A DNA stretch of 64,000 nucleotides from Candidatus Kapaibacterium sp. (GTDB lineage: Bacteria > Bacteroidota > Ignavibacteria > Kapaibacteriales > JAEUSM01): the NCBI GenBank assembly GCA_016788785.1, contig JAEUSM010000012.1, positions 124,001 to 188,000 of the forward strand. Reading direction: 5' to 3'. Position 1 is the stretch's first letter; each line of letters starts with the position of its first letter. Position numbers and translations under genes: made by a program. Positions 1 to 8,365 of the stretch are shown here, one piece after another. The notes beneath the pieces are model-generated. The model ran no database searches. It was not told the DNA's origin and was given only the letters and a program-made list of their open reading frames with translations.

Positions 1-68
1 CCAAATGCGATTTGTTTGTTGCTTAGTGAATTTAGTCGAAATGAAGTGAACATTGATCGTAGATTCAT
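1..68 (-). CDS. N-terminal start of a gene running off the left edge
   Basis: An ATG at 68-66 on the minus strand opens a frame that stays open to the window edge, about 22 codons (MNLRSMFTSFRLNSL...). An AGGA ribosome-binding site lies eight bases upstream. A good Bacteroidota-type promoter (TTTG, 20-base spacer, TATTTTTG) lies about 30-60 bases upstream and points the same way. The peptide is too short to assign a family. The plus strand is also open here (1-81) and could be the tail of another gene, but promoter plus ribosome-binding site favour this reading. Function unknown. Confidence 0.4.
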   Translation of the reverse strand, partial: MNLRSMFTSFRLNSLSNKQIAF

Positions 69-97
69 TCTTGTCCTATGATAGTAATAAAAGTCTA

Positions 98-129
98 CAA
101 AAATACGATATTTCTAAAGAAGGAACAAA
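98..129 (-). promoter_or_regulatory. Bacteroidota-type promoter for the left-edge gene
   Basis: On the minus strand TTTG (129-126) is followed by a 20-base spacer and TATTTTTG (105-98). This matches the Bacteroidota primary-sigma consensus TTTG/TAnnTTTG. It would start transcription near 94 and lead into the ATG at 68. Confidence 0.5.
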
Positions 130-201
130 AGTAAAAGAAAATATCCGTATATTCGCTTTTTAGAAGATAGTAATGTTCGATAAAAAAGAAATAAATTTAG
201 T

Positions 202-1050
202 TTGATATATACAGAGATTGAAAACCTTACCGCTCCAATTGGAGTATTTGATTCTGGAGTTGGAGGTTTAACAGTACTAAATCGATTATTAAAAGTTCTT
301 CCAGAGCAATCCTATATCTATTTAGGAGATACTGCAAGAGTGCCTTATGGGAACAAATCAAAAGAAACTGTTCAACAATATGCCCTGCAATGTTCGCAAT
401 TTTTGGTTGAACAAGGTGCAAAACTTATTGTTGTTGCTTGTAATACTGCCTCAGCAGTAGCTTTGGATTACATAAGAAATTTGATTCCAATACCTATAAT
501 TGGCGTTATAGATGGTGCTGCTGAAGTTGCTGCTAATGTCACCAAGAATCTTTCCATTGGAGTGATCGGTACTAAGGCAACAATTCGTTCTGAAGCTTAC
601 AAAAAAGCAATAGTTGAACATTCAACAAAAGAAGTTTCTATCACTTCCGTAGCTTGTCCATTGTTAGTTCCAATCGTTGAAGAAAATTGGCAATATCATC
701 CTTCAACAGAATTGATAATTGCTGAATATGCAAAAATATTACATCAAAATTCTATTGATACGTTAGTGTTGGGTTGTACACACTATCCTATGTTGAAACA
801 ACAATTTATGAAGGAGTTTCCTGGTGTAACCTTAGTAGATTGTGGTCAATCAACTGCCGAAATAGTTAGAAAAATTGTGCCGATTCCAACAAGGAGTAAT
901 CAAGAAACAAAAGATTCTACGACAAGAGTAGAATTTTACATTACTGATAACGACTCAAACTTCCCAAAAATTGCTCAAACTTTTTTAGGGTTTGAGCCAG
1001 AAAAAATCCAAACAATTGATATTGATTCGGTTAATAAAACAACGAATTAA
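202..1050 (+). CDS. murI: Glutamate racemase MurI
   Basis: Interconverts L- and D-glutamate in the cytoplasm and supplies D-glutamate for peptidoglycan. The two catalytic cysteines are visible in their family motifs: Cys80 in VVACNTASA and Cys192 in LGCTHYP. The N-terminal IGVFDSGVGGLTVL motif carries the conserved Asp and Ser. At 282 residues the length is normal with a C-terminal tail. The start is a TTG at 202; no ATG exists in this frame before the conserved motif and the upstream frame closes at 181-183. It heads a rightward series of genes, 29 bases before the HD-GYP gene. Family assignment is secure; the start codon is less so. Confidence 0.95.
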   Translation: MIYTEIENLTAPIGVFDSGVGGLTVLNRLLKVLPEQSYIYLGDTARVPYGNKSKETVQQYALQCSQFLVEQGAKLIVVACNTASAVALDYIRNLIPIPIIGVIDGAAEVAANVTKNLSIGVIGTKATIRSEAYKKAIVEHSTKEVSITSVACPLLVPIVEENWQYHPSTELIIAEYAKILHQNSIDTLVLGCTHYPMLKQQFMKEFPGVTLVDCGQSTAEIVRKIVPIPTRSNQETKDSTTRVEFYITDNDSNFPKIAQTFLGFEPEKIQTIDIDSVNKTTN

Positions 1051-1079
1051 TACCTAAAAACCGTAAAAAAATAGAATAT

Positions 1080-1970
1080 ATGAGTTCAGCAGTTTCCATT
1101 GAATTACTTCAAAAACAATTAGAAGATGCTTCAACAGAACTTGCACAAAGTTTTTTGAGTACCATTGATATAATGGAATCACTCATTTCAACAAATGAAC
1201 GATTCTATGATGGTAGCCATTGCAGATTCGTTTCTGCCAAATCCGCACTCATTGCACAGCAAATGGGAATGGAAGGTTATGAAATTTTTGAAATTCAAAC
1301 TGCAGCCTTGTTGCATGATATTGGAAAAATAGGTTTTCCAGATTATATTTCGTCAAAATATTATTCTGAGTTTACCAATGAAGAACAAAAGATTTATTAT
1401 AAACATCCAGAATTAGGCAAACAATTATTGAGTGTCAATTCTAATTTTGACTCAATTGGGAATATCATTCTACAGCATCATGAAAAACTTGATGGAAATG
1501 GATTTCCCAATCATTTGTCTGGAAGTGAAATTCATATTGGTGCACAAATCATTTCTGTTGTTGATTTCTATCATAATGCAGTATTTAGACGTAAACGCGA
1601 TAGAACCCAAATTTCCGATTCTTCCCTTTCCGCTATCAATGGGACTGCATTGGTAACTCAATCCCAAAAACGTTCAACACAAGCAGTACAATACCTTCTT
1701 TCAAAAAGAAAAACAGTATACAATGCTGAAGTAGTTGATTTGTTTGTTCGTATGGTAGAGTATGAACGTGAAAATTTGAGCGAACAAACAATTTTACGAT
1801 GTTCTGTCCATCAGTTGACAGAAGATATGATTATAGCACAAGACTATTATACAACCTATGGTTTGTTAATAGTTGCCAAAGGTGAGCATGTAAAACCCCA
1901 TATTCGAAATGCTCTCATTAAATTTGCAAATAATGGAGAAGTTCCTCCAAAAATTTTAGTAATGCGATAA
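1080..1970 (+). CDS. HD-GYP domain protein, probable cyclic-di-GMP phosphodiesterase
   Basis: Residues 45-180 form an HD-GYP domain: His47, the HD pair His79-Asp80 in LLHDIGKIGFPDY, a KHPELG motif near 108, and the HD-GYP signature HHEKLDGNGFP near 133-143. These are the metal ligands and signature expected of an active cyclic dinucleotide phosphodiesterase. Residues about 188-220 are an atypical polar insertion. The C-terminus (about 240-296) resembles the small domain that often follows HD-GYP domains. No membrane segment or receiver domain is present, so it should be cytoplasmic. The stop is one base before the next gene. No cyclase is visible nearby; hydrolysis of c-di-GMP is inferred from the motifs. 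Confidence 0.85.
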   Translation: MSSAVSIELLQKQLEDASTELAQSFLSTIDIMESLISTNERFYDGSHCRFVSAKSALIAQQMGMEGYEIFEIQTAALLHDIGKIGFPDYISSKYYSEFTNEEQKIYYKHPELGKQLLSVNSNFDSIGNIILQHHEKLDGNGFPNHLSGSEIHIGAQIISVVDFYHNAVFRRKRDRTQISDSSLSAINGTALVTQSQKRSTQAVQYLLSKRKTVYNAEVVDLFVRMVEYERENLSEQTILRCSVHQLTEDMIIAQDYYTTYGLLIVAKGEHVKPHIRNALIKFANNGEVPPKILVMR

Positions 1971-1971
1971 T

Positions 1972-2898
1972 ATGATACAGTTTATAATTAGAAAAATCTT
2001 CTATTCTCTTTTGGTATTGATAGGGGTAATTACAGTTACCTTTTTTATAAACTTCGTTTTACCCGGTGATCCTGCACGTTTGATGCTTGGACAACGGGCT
2101 GATGCTGCTTCGGTTGAATCCTTGCGAAAACAGCTTGGTTTAGATCAACCAGCATTTATTCAATATTTTTCCTATTTGGGTCGACTTTCCAAAGGAGATT
2201 TGGGTCGGTCTTATTCAACAAATAGAGATGTATTAGAAACTATATCGGATAGATTTCCTGCAACAGCGTTACTTGCATTCACCTCAATGGCTGTAGCAAC
2301 ATTCCTTGGAATTGGTTTGGGAGTATTATCTTCATTGAAACCACAATCTATTTTTGATACAACTGCAATGTCTGTTGCACTGTTGGGTATTTCTCTCCCA
2401 GCATTTGTAGTCGGTTTACTCATTGCATTGCTTTTTGGTGTCGTATTAGATTGGTTTCCAATATCAGGATATATAAATAAAGGTTGGGAGTATTTGACCT
2501 TACCAGTTATTACATTATCCTTACGCCCACTCTCCATCATTGCTCGGGTTACACGTTCGAGTATGTTAGAAGTGCTTCACCAAGATTACATTCGAACAGC
2601 CAAAGCAAAAGGTTTACAAACATCAAAAGTAATTGTAAAACATGCCCTTCGTAATGCGTTGAATCCAGTTATCACAACAGTAAGTGCATGGTTTGCAGGG
2701 TTATTAGCCGGTACGTTCTTCGTGGAATATATCTTTAACTGGCCTGGAATAGGGACTGTAACTTTAAATGCAATTGAAAAATTAGATTATCCAATGATAC
2801 AAGGAACGGTGTTGTTTACTGCGGTAATCTTTGTAGCAGTTAATCTCATTGTTGATATTATCTATTCGTTTGTTGATCCGAAAGTGAAGCTATCATAA
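1972..2898 (+). CDS. Oligopeptide/dipeptide ABC transporter permease (DppB/OppB family)
   Basis: Inner-membrane permease of a peptide-type ABC importer. The N-terminus has the family pattern (FIIRKIFYSLLVLIGV then FVLPGDPARLMLG), several membrane segments follow, and the cytoplasmic EAA-like loop (DYIRTAKAKGL then HALRNALNP) that contacts the ATPase is near residues 205-225. Length 308 is normal. The gene is one base from its partner permease at 2900, so the two should form a heterodimer. Binding protein and ATPases are not in this window. Substrate (peptide, nickel or other) cannot be told from sequence. Confidence 0.92.
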   Translation: MIQFIIRKIFYSLLVLIGVITVTFFINFVLPGDPARLMLGQRADAASVESLRKQLGLDQPAFIQYFSYLGRLSKGDLGRSYSTNRDVLETISDRFPATALLAFTSMAVATFLGIGLGVLSSLKPQSIFDTTAMSVALLGISLPAFVVGLLIALLFGVVLDWFPISGYINKGWEYLTLPVITLSLRPLSIIARVTRSSMLEVLHQDYIRTAKAKGLQTSKVIVKHALRNALNPVITTVSAWFAGLLAGTFFVEYIFNWPGIGTVTLNAIEKLDYPMIQGTVLFTAVIFVAVNLIVDIIYSFVDPKVKLS

Positions 2899-2899
2899 T

Positions 2900-3949
2900 A
2901 TGAAAACACAACATCAATCTGAAAGTCAATATAAAAAAGTATTCAAAAAATTATTGAAAAATTACGGATCAGTTGCTGGAATTGTCGTAATTATCGTAAT
3001 GGTTTTGTTTGCAGTTTTTGCGAGTTCTATCGCCCCATTTGATCCAACAGTACAGGTATTAGAATACGCAATTCAACCATCGATGTTCAAGGGGAATATT
3101 CTCCTAAAAAAGAATGCAGCGAATTCCGAAAAACCGACTATAATTGCAATACAGTCCTTTGTAGAAAAAGGAGATACTATTCACTATGTAGATGCTCTTT
3201 CACGGAATCAACAAATTGCTAAAGTTGCTTTATTTGGTAATTCTAAAGATGATTGGCACAAAGAACCAACATATTACTTTGGAACTGATAGATATGGAAG
3301 AGATGTTTTTTCAAGAATAATCTATGGAGCAAGAATTAGTTTGTCAGTTGGATTGATTTCTCAATCCATTGCTTTAATTATTGGCATAATTCTTGGTGCA
3401 TTTGCAGGATACTTTCGAGGGTATACTGATGATGTGATAATGTGGTTTGTCAATGTAGTGTGGTCTTTTCCTACAATTTTGTTAGTAATAGCATTTTCTG
3501 TAGTCTTAGGTCAAGGATTTTGGCAAACATTTGTTGCGATTGGCATTTCATCGTGGGTTGACATTGCAAGGATAGTTCGTGGTCAATTCTTCTCATTACG
3601 TGAACAAGAATATGTAGAAGCTACTAGAGCATTGGGATATGGAACAATGAGAACAATTTTCCGACATATCTTACCAAACGCTTTAGGACCTATCATTGTC
3701 ATCGCCACAGCTGGTTTTGCTACCGCAATTATCTCAGAAGCATCATTAAGTTTCCTTGGATTAGGTGTTCAACCTCCTACTCCTTCGTGGGGGCAAATGA
3801 TTCGTGATGGATATGGGTACATAGCTGCTGGTTCAAATTGGGGCTTGACGCTCTATCCTTCAATTGCAATGGCAATTGCAGTATTTGCTTTCAACTTATT
3901 TGGAGATGGACTACGCGATGTGTTAGATCCGAAAAATATAGAAAAGTGA
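2900..3949 (+). CDS. Oligopeptide/dipeptide ABC transporter permease (DppC/OppC family)
   Basis: Second permease of the peptide-type importer. It has the DppC pattern of one N-terminal helix (about 25-45), then FGTDRYGRDVFSRIIYGARISL near 127-148, and the EAA-like loop (EYVEATRALGYG then HILPNALGP). Between the first helix and the FGTD motif is an extra polar segment of about 60 residues (roughly 60-120), which should lie outside the membrane and is longer than in E. coli DppC. It sits one base after the DppB-like gene and three bases before the receiver-domain gene. Confidence 0.92.
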   Translation: MKTQHQSESQYKKVFKKLLKNYGSVAGIVVIIVMVLFAVFASSIAPFDPTVQVLEYAIQPSMFKGNILLKKNAANSEKPTIIAIQSFVEKGDTIHYVDALSRNQQIAKVALFGNSKDDWHKEPTYYFGTDRYGRDVFSRIIYGARISLSVGLISQSIALIIGIILGAFAGYFRGYTDDVIMWFVNVVWSFPTILLVIAFSVVLGQGFWQTFVAIGISSWVDIARIVRGQFFSLREQEYVEATRALGYGTMRTIFRHILPNALGPIIVIATAGFATAIISEASLSFLGLGVQPPTPSWGQMIRDGYGYIAAGSNWGLTLYPSIAMAIAVFAFNLFGDGLRDVLDPKNIEK

Positions 3950-3952
3950 TGT

Positions 3953-4339
3953 ATGAAAGCTTTTATGAAAAACGTACTGATAATTCAGGAAGACCCTTCC
4001 TACAGGCGTTTATTAAAAAGTGTGTTACAACAACTCGGTGCTCAATTTGAAGAAGCTACCGACGCTACTGAAGCATTAAAACAAATTGCCAAAGGTACTC
4101 CTCATCTGATTATTATGGATATTAATCTTCCTGATAACAGTGGTTTAGGTTTATTGAAAAAAATTCGAGCTACAGAAGAAACTGCAAAAGTACCAATTGT
4201 CATTTTTTCATCAACTACTTCTATCGAACTAATAATGTTATTGAAACGAATTGGTATTTCAGATTTCATCGTTCAAAATTTAGAAATATCCAAAATTCAA
4301 GAAAAATTAGAAAAAGTTTTAGTGAGTGTTGAAGCATAA
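3953..4339 (+). CDS. Stand-alone response-regulator receiver domain, atypical
   Basis: 128 residues form a single receiver domain with no output domain. The acidic pair Glu13-Asp14, the phospho-acceptor Asp56 (IIMDINLP) and the Ser/Thr at 86-87 are present. The invariant lysine of the KP motif is missing: the position reads Ile-Val-Gln-Asn near 106-109. Receivers that lack this lysine often signal or bind differently from ordinary ones. An ATG at 3965 is an alternative start. Its stop overlaps the holA start by one base (TAATG), which suggests translational coupling. It may be a diffusible partner of a kinase elsewhere. Confidence 0.8.
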   Translation: MKAFMKNVLIIQEDPSYRRLLKSVLQQLGAQFEEATDATEALKQIAKGTPHLIIMDINLPDNSGLGLLKKIRATEETAKVPIVIFSSTTSIELIMLLKRIGISDFIVQNLEISKIQEKLEKVLVSVEA

Positions 4340-5409
4340 TGCAATTGCAACAACTTTCCTCATTGTTCACAGCAGAAAATCTCCCTCCAATTCTATTACT
4401 TTTTGGTGAAGAAGACTTTTTAATTGATTCCGCGTATTCACAAGTAATGGATTTAGTTAAATCGAAACAAATCGACGAATTTGATTTGACTATTGTTAAT
4501 GGAGCAGATATTACGGAAGATTTCATCGTTTCTACTTGTCTCTCCTATCCATTTTTATCCTCACATCGGGTAGTTATTGTCAAACATTTTGAGTTAGTTT
4601 CTTTACAACCAATTTCTAAGAAGAAAAGCGATCCAAGTCCGGCATTGTTGTCCTATATCAATAATCCAAATCCATCTACAATGTTAGTTCTTTTCTCGCA
4701 AGAAAAGAAAATATGGGGAGTATCAAAATCAATTCGTTCTAAAAAAGAGATTCGTGTACCTTACCCTTATCAATACATTGTTGAAAGGTATGATTGGATA
4801 GAATTTCAAAAAATAGCAGATTCATCATTACCCAAATGGTTAGCAGATACTTCCAAAACCTTTGGTTTTGAAATGACGCCAGAAGCTTCGGAAGGACTGT
4901 TATATCAGATTGGTACAAATGTCCGTGAATTGTATAATGAACTTGAAAAAATTTCGACCTATACAAAAGGCAAAAAAACTATAACCTATGATGATGTGGT
5001 AGAAATAGTGGGAATGTCACGAGAATTTAGCGTTTTTGAGCTCATCAAAGCATTTAACGAACGAAATGAGTCAAAAACAATCACTATTATGATGCACCTT
5101 TTAGAACATGATAAAGTTGAATTAATGATTGTAGCTTCTCTTGCACGACAAATACTTCAATTATGGTCGTTAAAGGAAGGATTGATGGAACAAAGACCTA
5201 TAAATGATGTTTTGGAACTTTCTGGAATTAATAGATACTTTTTTGATGAATACAAAGCTGCTGCCCAAAACTATTCACTCACAGAATTAGATGCAATGAT
5301 CGTTGATCTCACAGATATTGATACTAAACTAAAGAGTACAACTATTGATAGCAAAGTGCAAATGATAACGTTTTTTTCAAAACATTGTTCAAGGAAGATT
5401 TCTGAGTGA
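4339..5409 (+). CDS. holA: DNA polymerase III subunit delta
   Basis: Clamp-loader delta subunit, which opens the beta clamp during replication. The N-terminus (ILLLFGEEDFLIDSAYSQV, near 17-35) matches the HolA start. The body has the expected AAA+-like fold without a Walker motif, and the C-terminal collar region (about 210-345) is helical, with the LIKAFNERN and LARQILQLWSLKEGL segments seen in the family. Length 356 is typical. The ATG overlaps the stop of the receiver gene. The last 21 bases overlap the 3' end of the convergent gene at 5389-6612. Confidence 0.88.
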   Translation: MQLQQLSSLFTAENLPPILLLFGEEDFLIDSAYSQVMDLVKSKQIDEFDLTIVNGADITEDFIVSTCLSYPFLSSHRVVIVKHFELVSLQPISKKKSDPSPALLSYINNPNPSTMLVLFSQEKKIWGVSKSIRSKKEIRVPYPYQYIVERYDWIEFQKIADSSLPKWLADTSKTFGFEMTPEASEGLLYQIGTNVRELYNELEKISTYTKGKKTITYDDVVEIVGMSREFSVFELIKAFNERNESKTITIMMHLLEHDKVELMIVASLARQILQLWSLKEGLMEQRPINDVLELSGINRYFFDEYKAAAQNYSLTELDAMIVDLTDIDTKLKSTTIDSKVQMITFFSKHCSRKISE

Positions 5410-6612
5410 AATCCCTGCTTGTATAAAAAAAGATTCTTGTAAAGTAGGAATTGATGAAAAACCGTACGATTTATATCCAATACCTCCACATATCCCTAAA
5501 CCCATATTTTCATCAGAATAATTTACATCATAGGTAAAATCTACCAAAACTTGACCACCAATTTTACCCGGCGAATCAACAAAATCTTTCGGTTGATTCC
5601 AAAATTCAATACACCCAGAAGTATAGAAATCTTTTTTGATTATATAATCCGTCACTTCAATTGCAACAGAAAATGGATTATCGTTTTCAGTTGACGAAAA
5701 ACGAAACGTTAATACAGTTTGTAATTGATTCTGATTGGAAAAGACATTTGTCATTCGTACTTCCGGTCCATAGGGAGCTAATAAAACATCGAAATATGGA
5801 AGGTATGTTACAGTCTTTGTTATTCGAATAAATGGACTTTGTTGTGCTGATTTGCCTTTGAAAGGATACGAGAATATCGAATGATACAATGAAGTCCAAA
5901 TCAAAGGATTCAATAAATTTATCGTAGAAATTGATTGGAAATTTTTTCGTTGCTGAGTCGCTTTGGAAGTATCAACGTGTTGAAATCTATCTGATAGTCC
6001 ATATTCACTTGAACCTGAAAATGTTTGTTGTTGTATAAATGGTCTTAATTGTGCAATTGCGGTTGAAACCATAACTGCTGATTCAACGATGGAGGATTTT
6101 TTGGTGTGAAGAATATTTTTTGATAGAGCATTTCGTAGAAAAATAGATTGATTAAACCCATTTGATCTATGAAAATTTTGCTCAATTTTAGTTGTACTGT
6201 TTAGAAATGTTGGGGAAGAAGCAACTACTGTATTATTCCAAAATTGAAATGGATTAGATACAGTAAAATATGCATTGGAATAATGGAGATAATTAGAAAC
6301 AGCAGAGTTTCCATTGGAAATTATCGACGATATTGGTAGTATAATTCCTGCCAAAAGGGTAGTTCTATATAGTGAATTTACGGTGTTTTCAAATCCAGTA
6401 TGTTCGTTTGAAAATACAGATTGAGGTAAACTTGAAAATACACTCCCAAGCAAATGCGTACCATTTCCAATTACAGCAGATTGATTCCAATAGCTTTGTG
6501 GAAATGTGTAAAACAATTGGACTCCTTGCGAAAGACAATTTTTCCAATCATAAAAAAATACAACGACAATTATGCTGAGGGTAAAGAGTTTCGTTTTCGT
6601 AGCGTAAACCAT
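5389..6612 (-). CDS. Exported protein of unknown function, possibly outer-membrane
   Basis: I do not recognise this family. The most likely start is the ATG at 6612, giving 407 residues with an N-terminal hydrophobic signal (LFTLSIIVVVFFY) preceded by lysines. The rest is rich in Ser, Asn, Phe and Tyr, and ends in alternating polar and aromatic stretches (GLGICGGIGYKSYGFS, then FFIQAGISLRNLP) that resemble the last strands of an outer-membrane barrel. An upstream in-frame ATG at 6657 would lengthen the overlap with lnt. The gene overlaps lnt by 43 bases at its 5' end and holA by 21 bases at its 3' end, so it is probably cotranscribed with lnt. Barrel structure is inference. Confidence 0.55.
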   Translation of the reverse strand: MVYATKTKLFTLSIIVVVFFYDWKNCLSQGVQLFYTFPQSYWNQSAVIGNGTHLLGSVFSSLPQSVFSNEHTGFENTVNSLYRTTLLAGIILPISSIISNGNSAVSNYLHYSNAYFTVSNPFQFWNNTVVASSPTFLNSTTKIEQNFHRSNGFNQSIFLRNALSKNILHTKKSSIVESAVMVSTAIAQLRPFIQQQTFSGSSEYGLSDRFQHVDTSKATQQRKNFQSISTINLLNPLIWTSLYHSIFSYPFKGKSAQQSPFIRITKTVTYLPYFDVLLAPYGPEVRMTNVFSNQNQLQTVLTFRFSSTENDNPFSVAIEVTDYIIKKDFYTSGCIEFWNQPKDFVDSPGKIGGQVLVDFTYDVNYSDENMGLGICGGIGYKSYGFSSIPTLQESFFIQAGISLRNLP

Positions 6613-8243
6613 ATTGTAAAAAACAAACAAACTAACAAAGAAAGTTGCGGTACCCAATCTCCCAACATAATGAAAACAGTAGATTGTCCCATGAGAGGTA
6701 TTGTTTCGCTACCTGCTGATTTGGTGTATTGTGGTAATTCACTAATGGATTGACCTAAAGGAGAAATAAATCCTGAAACTCCCGTATTTGCACTTCTGAC
6801 AACAACCCTTCTGTTTTCAATTGCTCGCATTTGCGAAATAAAATAGTGTTGTCTCGGACCTGGAGTAAAATCATACCAAGCATCGTTGGTAATAACTACT
6901 AATACATTTGCAGAAGAATTATTTTCGACGTTGGGTGTTGTATAATTGCGAACAAAATCAGGATATATGGATTCAATACAAATGATTGTACCTATTGTAA
7001 AGGATTTTCCAGTGCTATCATGACAAGTGAGAAGTTTTTGTTCTTTTCCAATTCCCCAAGAAGAAATGCCAACGCCCCATTTTAAAGCATCGATAGCAAA
7101 AGAAAAATAATCAGCATACGGAAGTCTTTCAGCAAATGGAGTTAACCGCATTTTCCTATGGATATTTTGAGATTGCAGATATGGTTGCGGAGATATAACT
7201 ACTGCAGAGTTAAATGTCTCAAAATAAGTCCCGAAAGATTCTTTTGCAGTGGCAGACGCGGCTTCTTTTGAAGAATATCGTTGAATATCCGCAAATCCAG
7301 TTAATACCGAAATAGAATTAGAATCAACATATTTCAAAATTGTGGCTAATTCTTGGATATTTCTTGGTTCATACAACAAATCTGGAATTGCAGTTTCACA
7401 CCAAACAGTAAGTTTTTCTTTACTTTTTTTCTTGTGAAGAGAATCTAATAACGATAAATGCAACCCTAATTGACCCTTTATTCCTTGACTACGAACATCT
7501 TCCCACTTTTCCCAAGGATTTATATTAGGTTGAACGACAGAAATAGTTGTTTTCGGATTATTCTTCATCAGTTTTTGATAATCAAACTGTCTGAATTTGA
7601 TAAAACCATACGCATACGGAAGAATTAAACAACATAAAAATCCAATTAATGGAGCACGAAGTTTTGGATTAACGAGTATCTTTTTGAAGGAAAGTTCGGA
7701 AAATTTATTAGAATGAAGAAAAAATCTGAAAACAAGAGAATTTGCAAAAGCAATAAGAAGTGAGACACCCCATACTCCTCCTAAATCAGCAAATTGAACC
7801 CATAAAATATTCGTTAGTTGCGTATAACCAATAGATAACCAAGGATAGGAAAGCTCTCCTAATGAATGAAGCCATTCAAATCCCGTCCAAAGAAAAGGAA
7901 ATAACGATATTGCCCTCTCAGAACCAAATTTGTTTTTCAAAAGAACATAAAATATGAATGGTACCATTAAAAACAGTGGGTGAACTATCCAAACAGCTAT
8001 TCCAGCAGCGAATAAGTATGGATCTGTATTATGTTGCCATGAAGAAATCCACCAATTTGTAGATCCGTGATAGATAAAAAACGTAAGATACAAAATTGAA
8101 AAGACACTTTTTTTTGATTTTGACTCTTCTAAAGCTACAAAAACAGGTAAGAAAGCGAAAAAGGCTAAAAACCAAAATGGCATAGGTGGAAATGCTAATC
8201 CTAATGCAAGTCCAGTAAGAATACTATAAACAAGTAATTTCAC
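6570..8243 (-). CDS. lnt: Apolipoprotein N-acyltransferase Lnt
   Basis: Adds the third acyl chain to lipoproteins in the inner membrane. An N-terminal block of several helices (about 1-220) precedes a nitrilase-like domain. The catalytic triad is visible: Glu283 in VWCETAIPD, Lys364 in the HRKMRLTPFAERLPY segment (Glu372 also conserved), and Cys422 in IICIESIYPDF. A final helix (about 530-548) anchors the C-terminus. Length 557 is normal. The start is GTG at 8243. Several lipoproteins in this window are plausible substrates. A TATTTTTG promoter element lies 31 bases upstream. Confidence 0.92.
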   Translation of the reverse strand: MKLLVYSILTGLALGLAFPPMPFWFLAFFAFLPVFVALEESKSKKSVFSILYLTFFIYHGSTNWWISSWQHNTDPYLFAAGIAVWIVHPLFLMVPFIFYVLLKNKFGSERAISLFPFLWTGFEWLHSLGELSYPWLSIGYTQLTNILWVQFADLGGVWGVSLLIAFANSLVFRFFLHSNKFSELSFKKILVNPKLRAPLIGFLCCLILPYAYGFIKFRQFDYQKLMKNNPKTTISVVQPNINPWEKWEDVRSQGIKGQLGLHLSLLDSLHKKKSKEKLTVWCETAIPDLLYEPRNIQELATILKYVDSNSISVLTGFADIQRYSSKEAASATAKESFGTYFETFNSAVVISPQPYLQSQNIHRKMRLTPFAERLPYADYFSFAIDALKWGVGISSWGIGKEQKLLTCHDSTGKSFTIGTIICIESIYPDFVRNYTTPNVENNSSANVLVVITNDAWYDFTPGPRQHYFISQMRAIENRRVVVRSANTGVSGFISPLGQSISELPQYTKSAGSETIPLMGQSTVFIMLGDWVPQLSLLVCLFFTIWFTLRKRNSLPSA

Positions 8244-8273
8244 AGATTTAATAGTTTTGTCAGAAAAATTTTA

Positions 8274-8281
8274 CAAAAATA
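8274..8281 (-). promoter_or_regulatory. Candidate -7 promoter element for lnt
   Basis: Minus strand reads CGTATTTTTG, matching TAnnTTTG, 31 bases before the lnt start. No clear TTTG is seen 19-21 bases further upstream, so strength is uncertain. The same decamer occurs upstream of the left-edge gene, the MFS gene and the acyl-CoA dehydrogenase. Confidence 0.4.
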
Positions 8282-8365
8282 CGCCAAAGAATTTGAATGA
8301 TAGAATAAATTATATATATTACATCTCAAAATCTAACTTACTCCAACTTTTGAGTGAATAATACC

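Noticed and set aside
1-81. Plus-strand open frame to a TGA at 79-81, possible 3' end of a gene
   Set aside because: The minus strand has an ATG, a ribosome-binding site and a promoter over the same stretch, which fits better. The peptide is too short to decide firmly.
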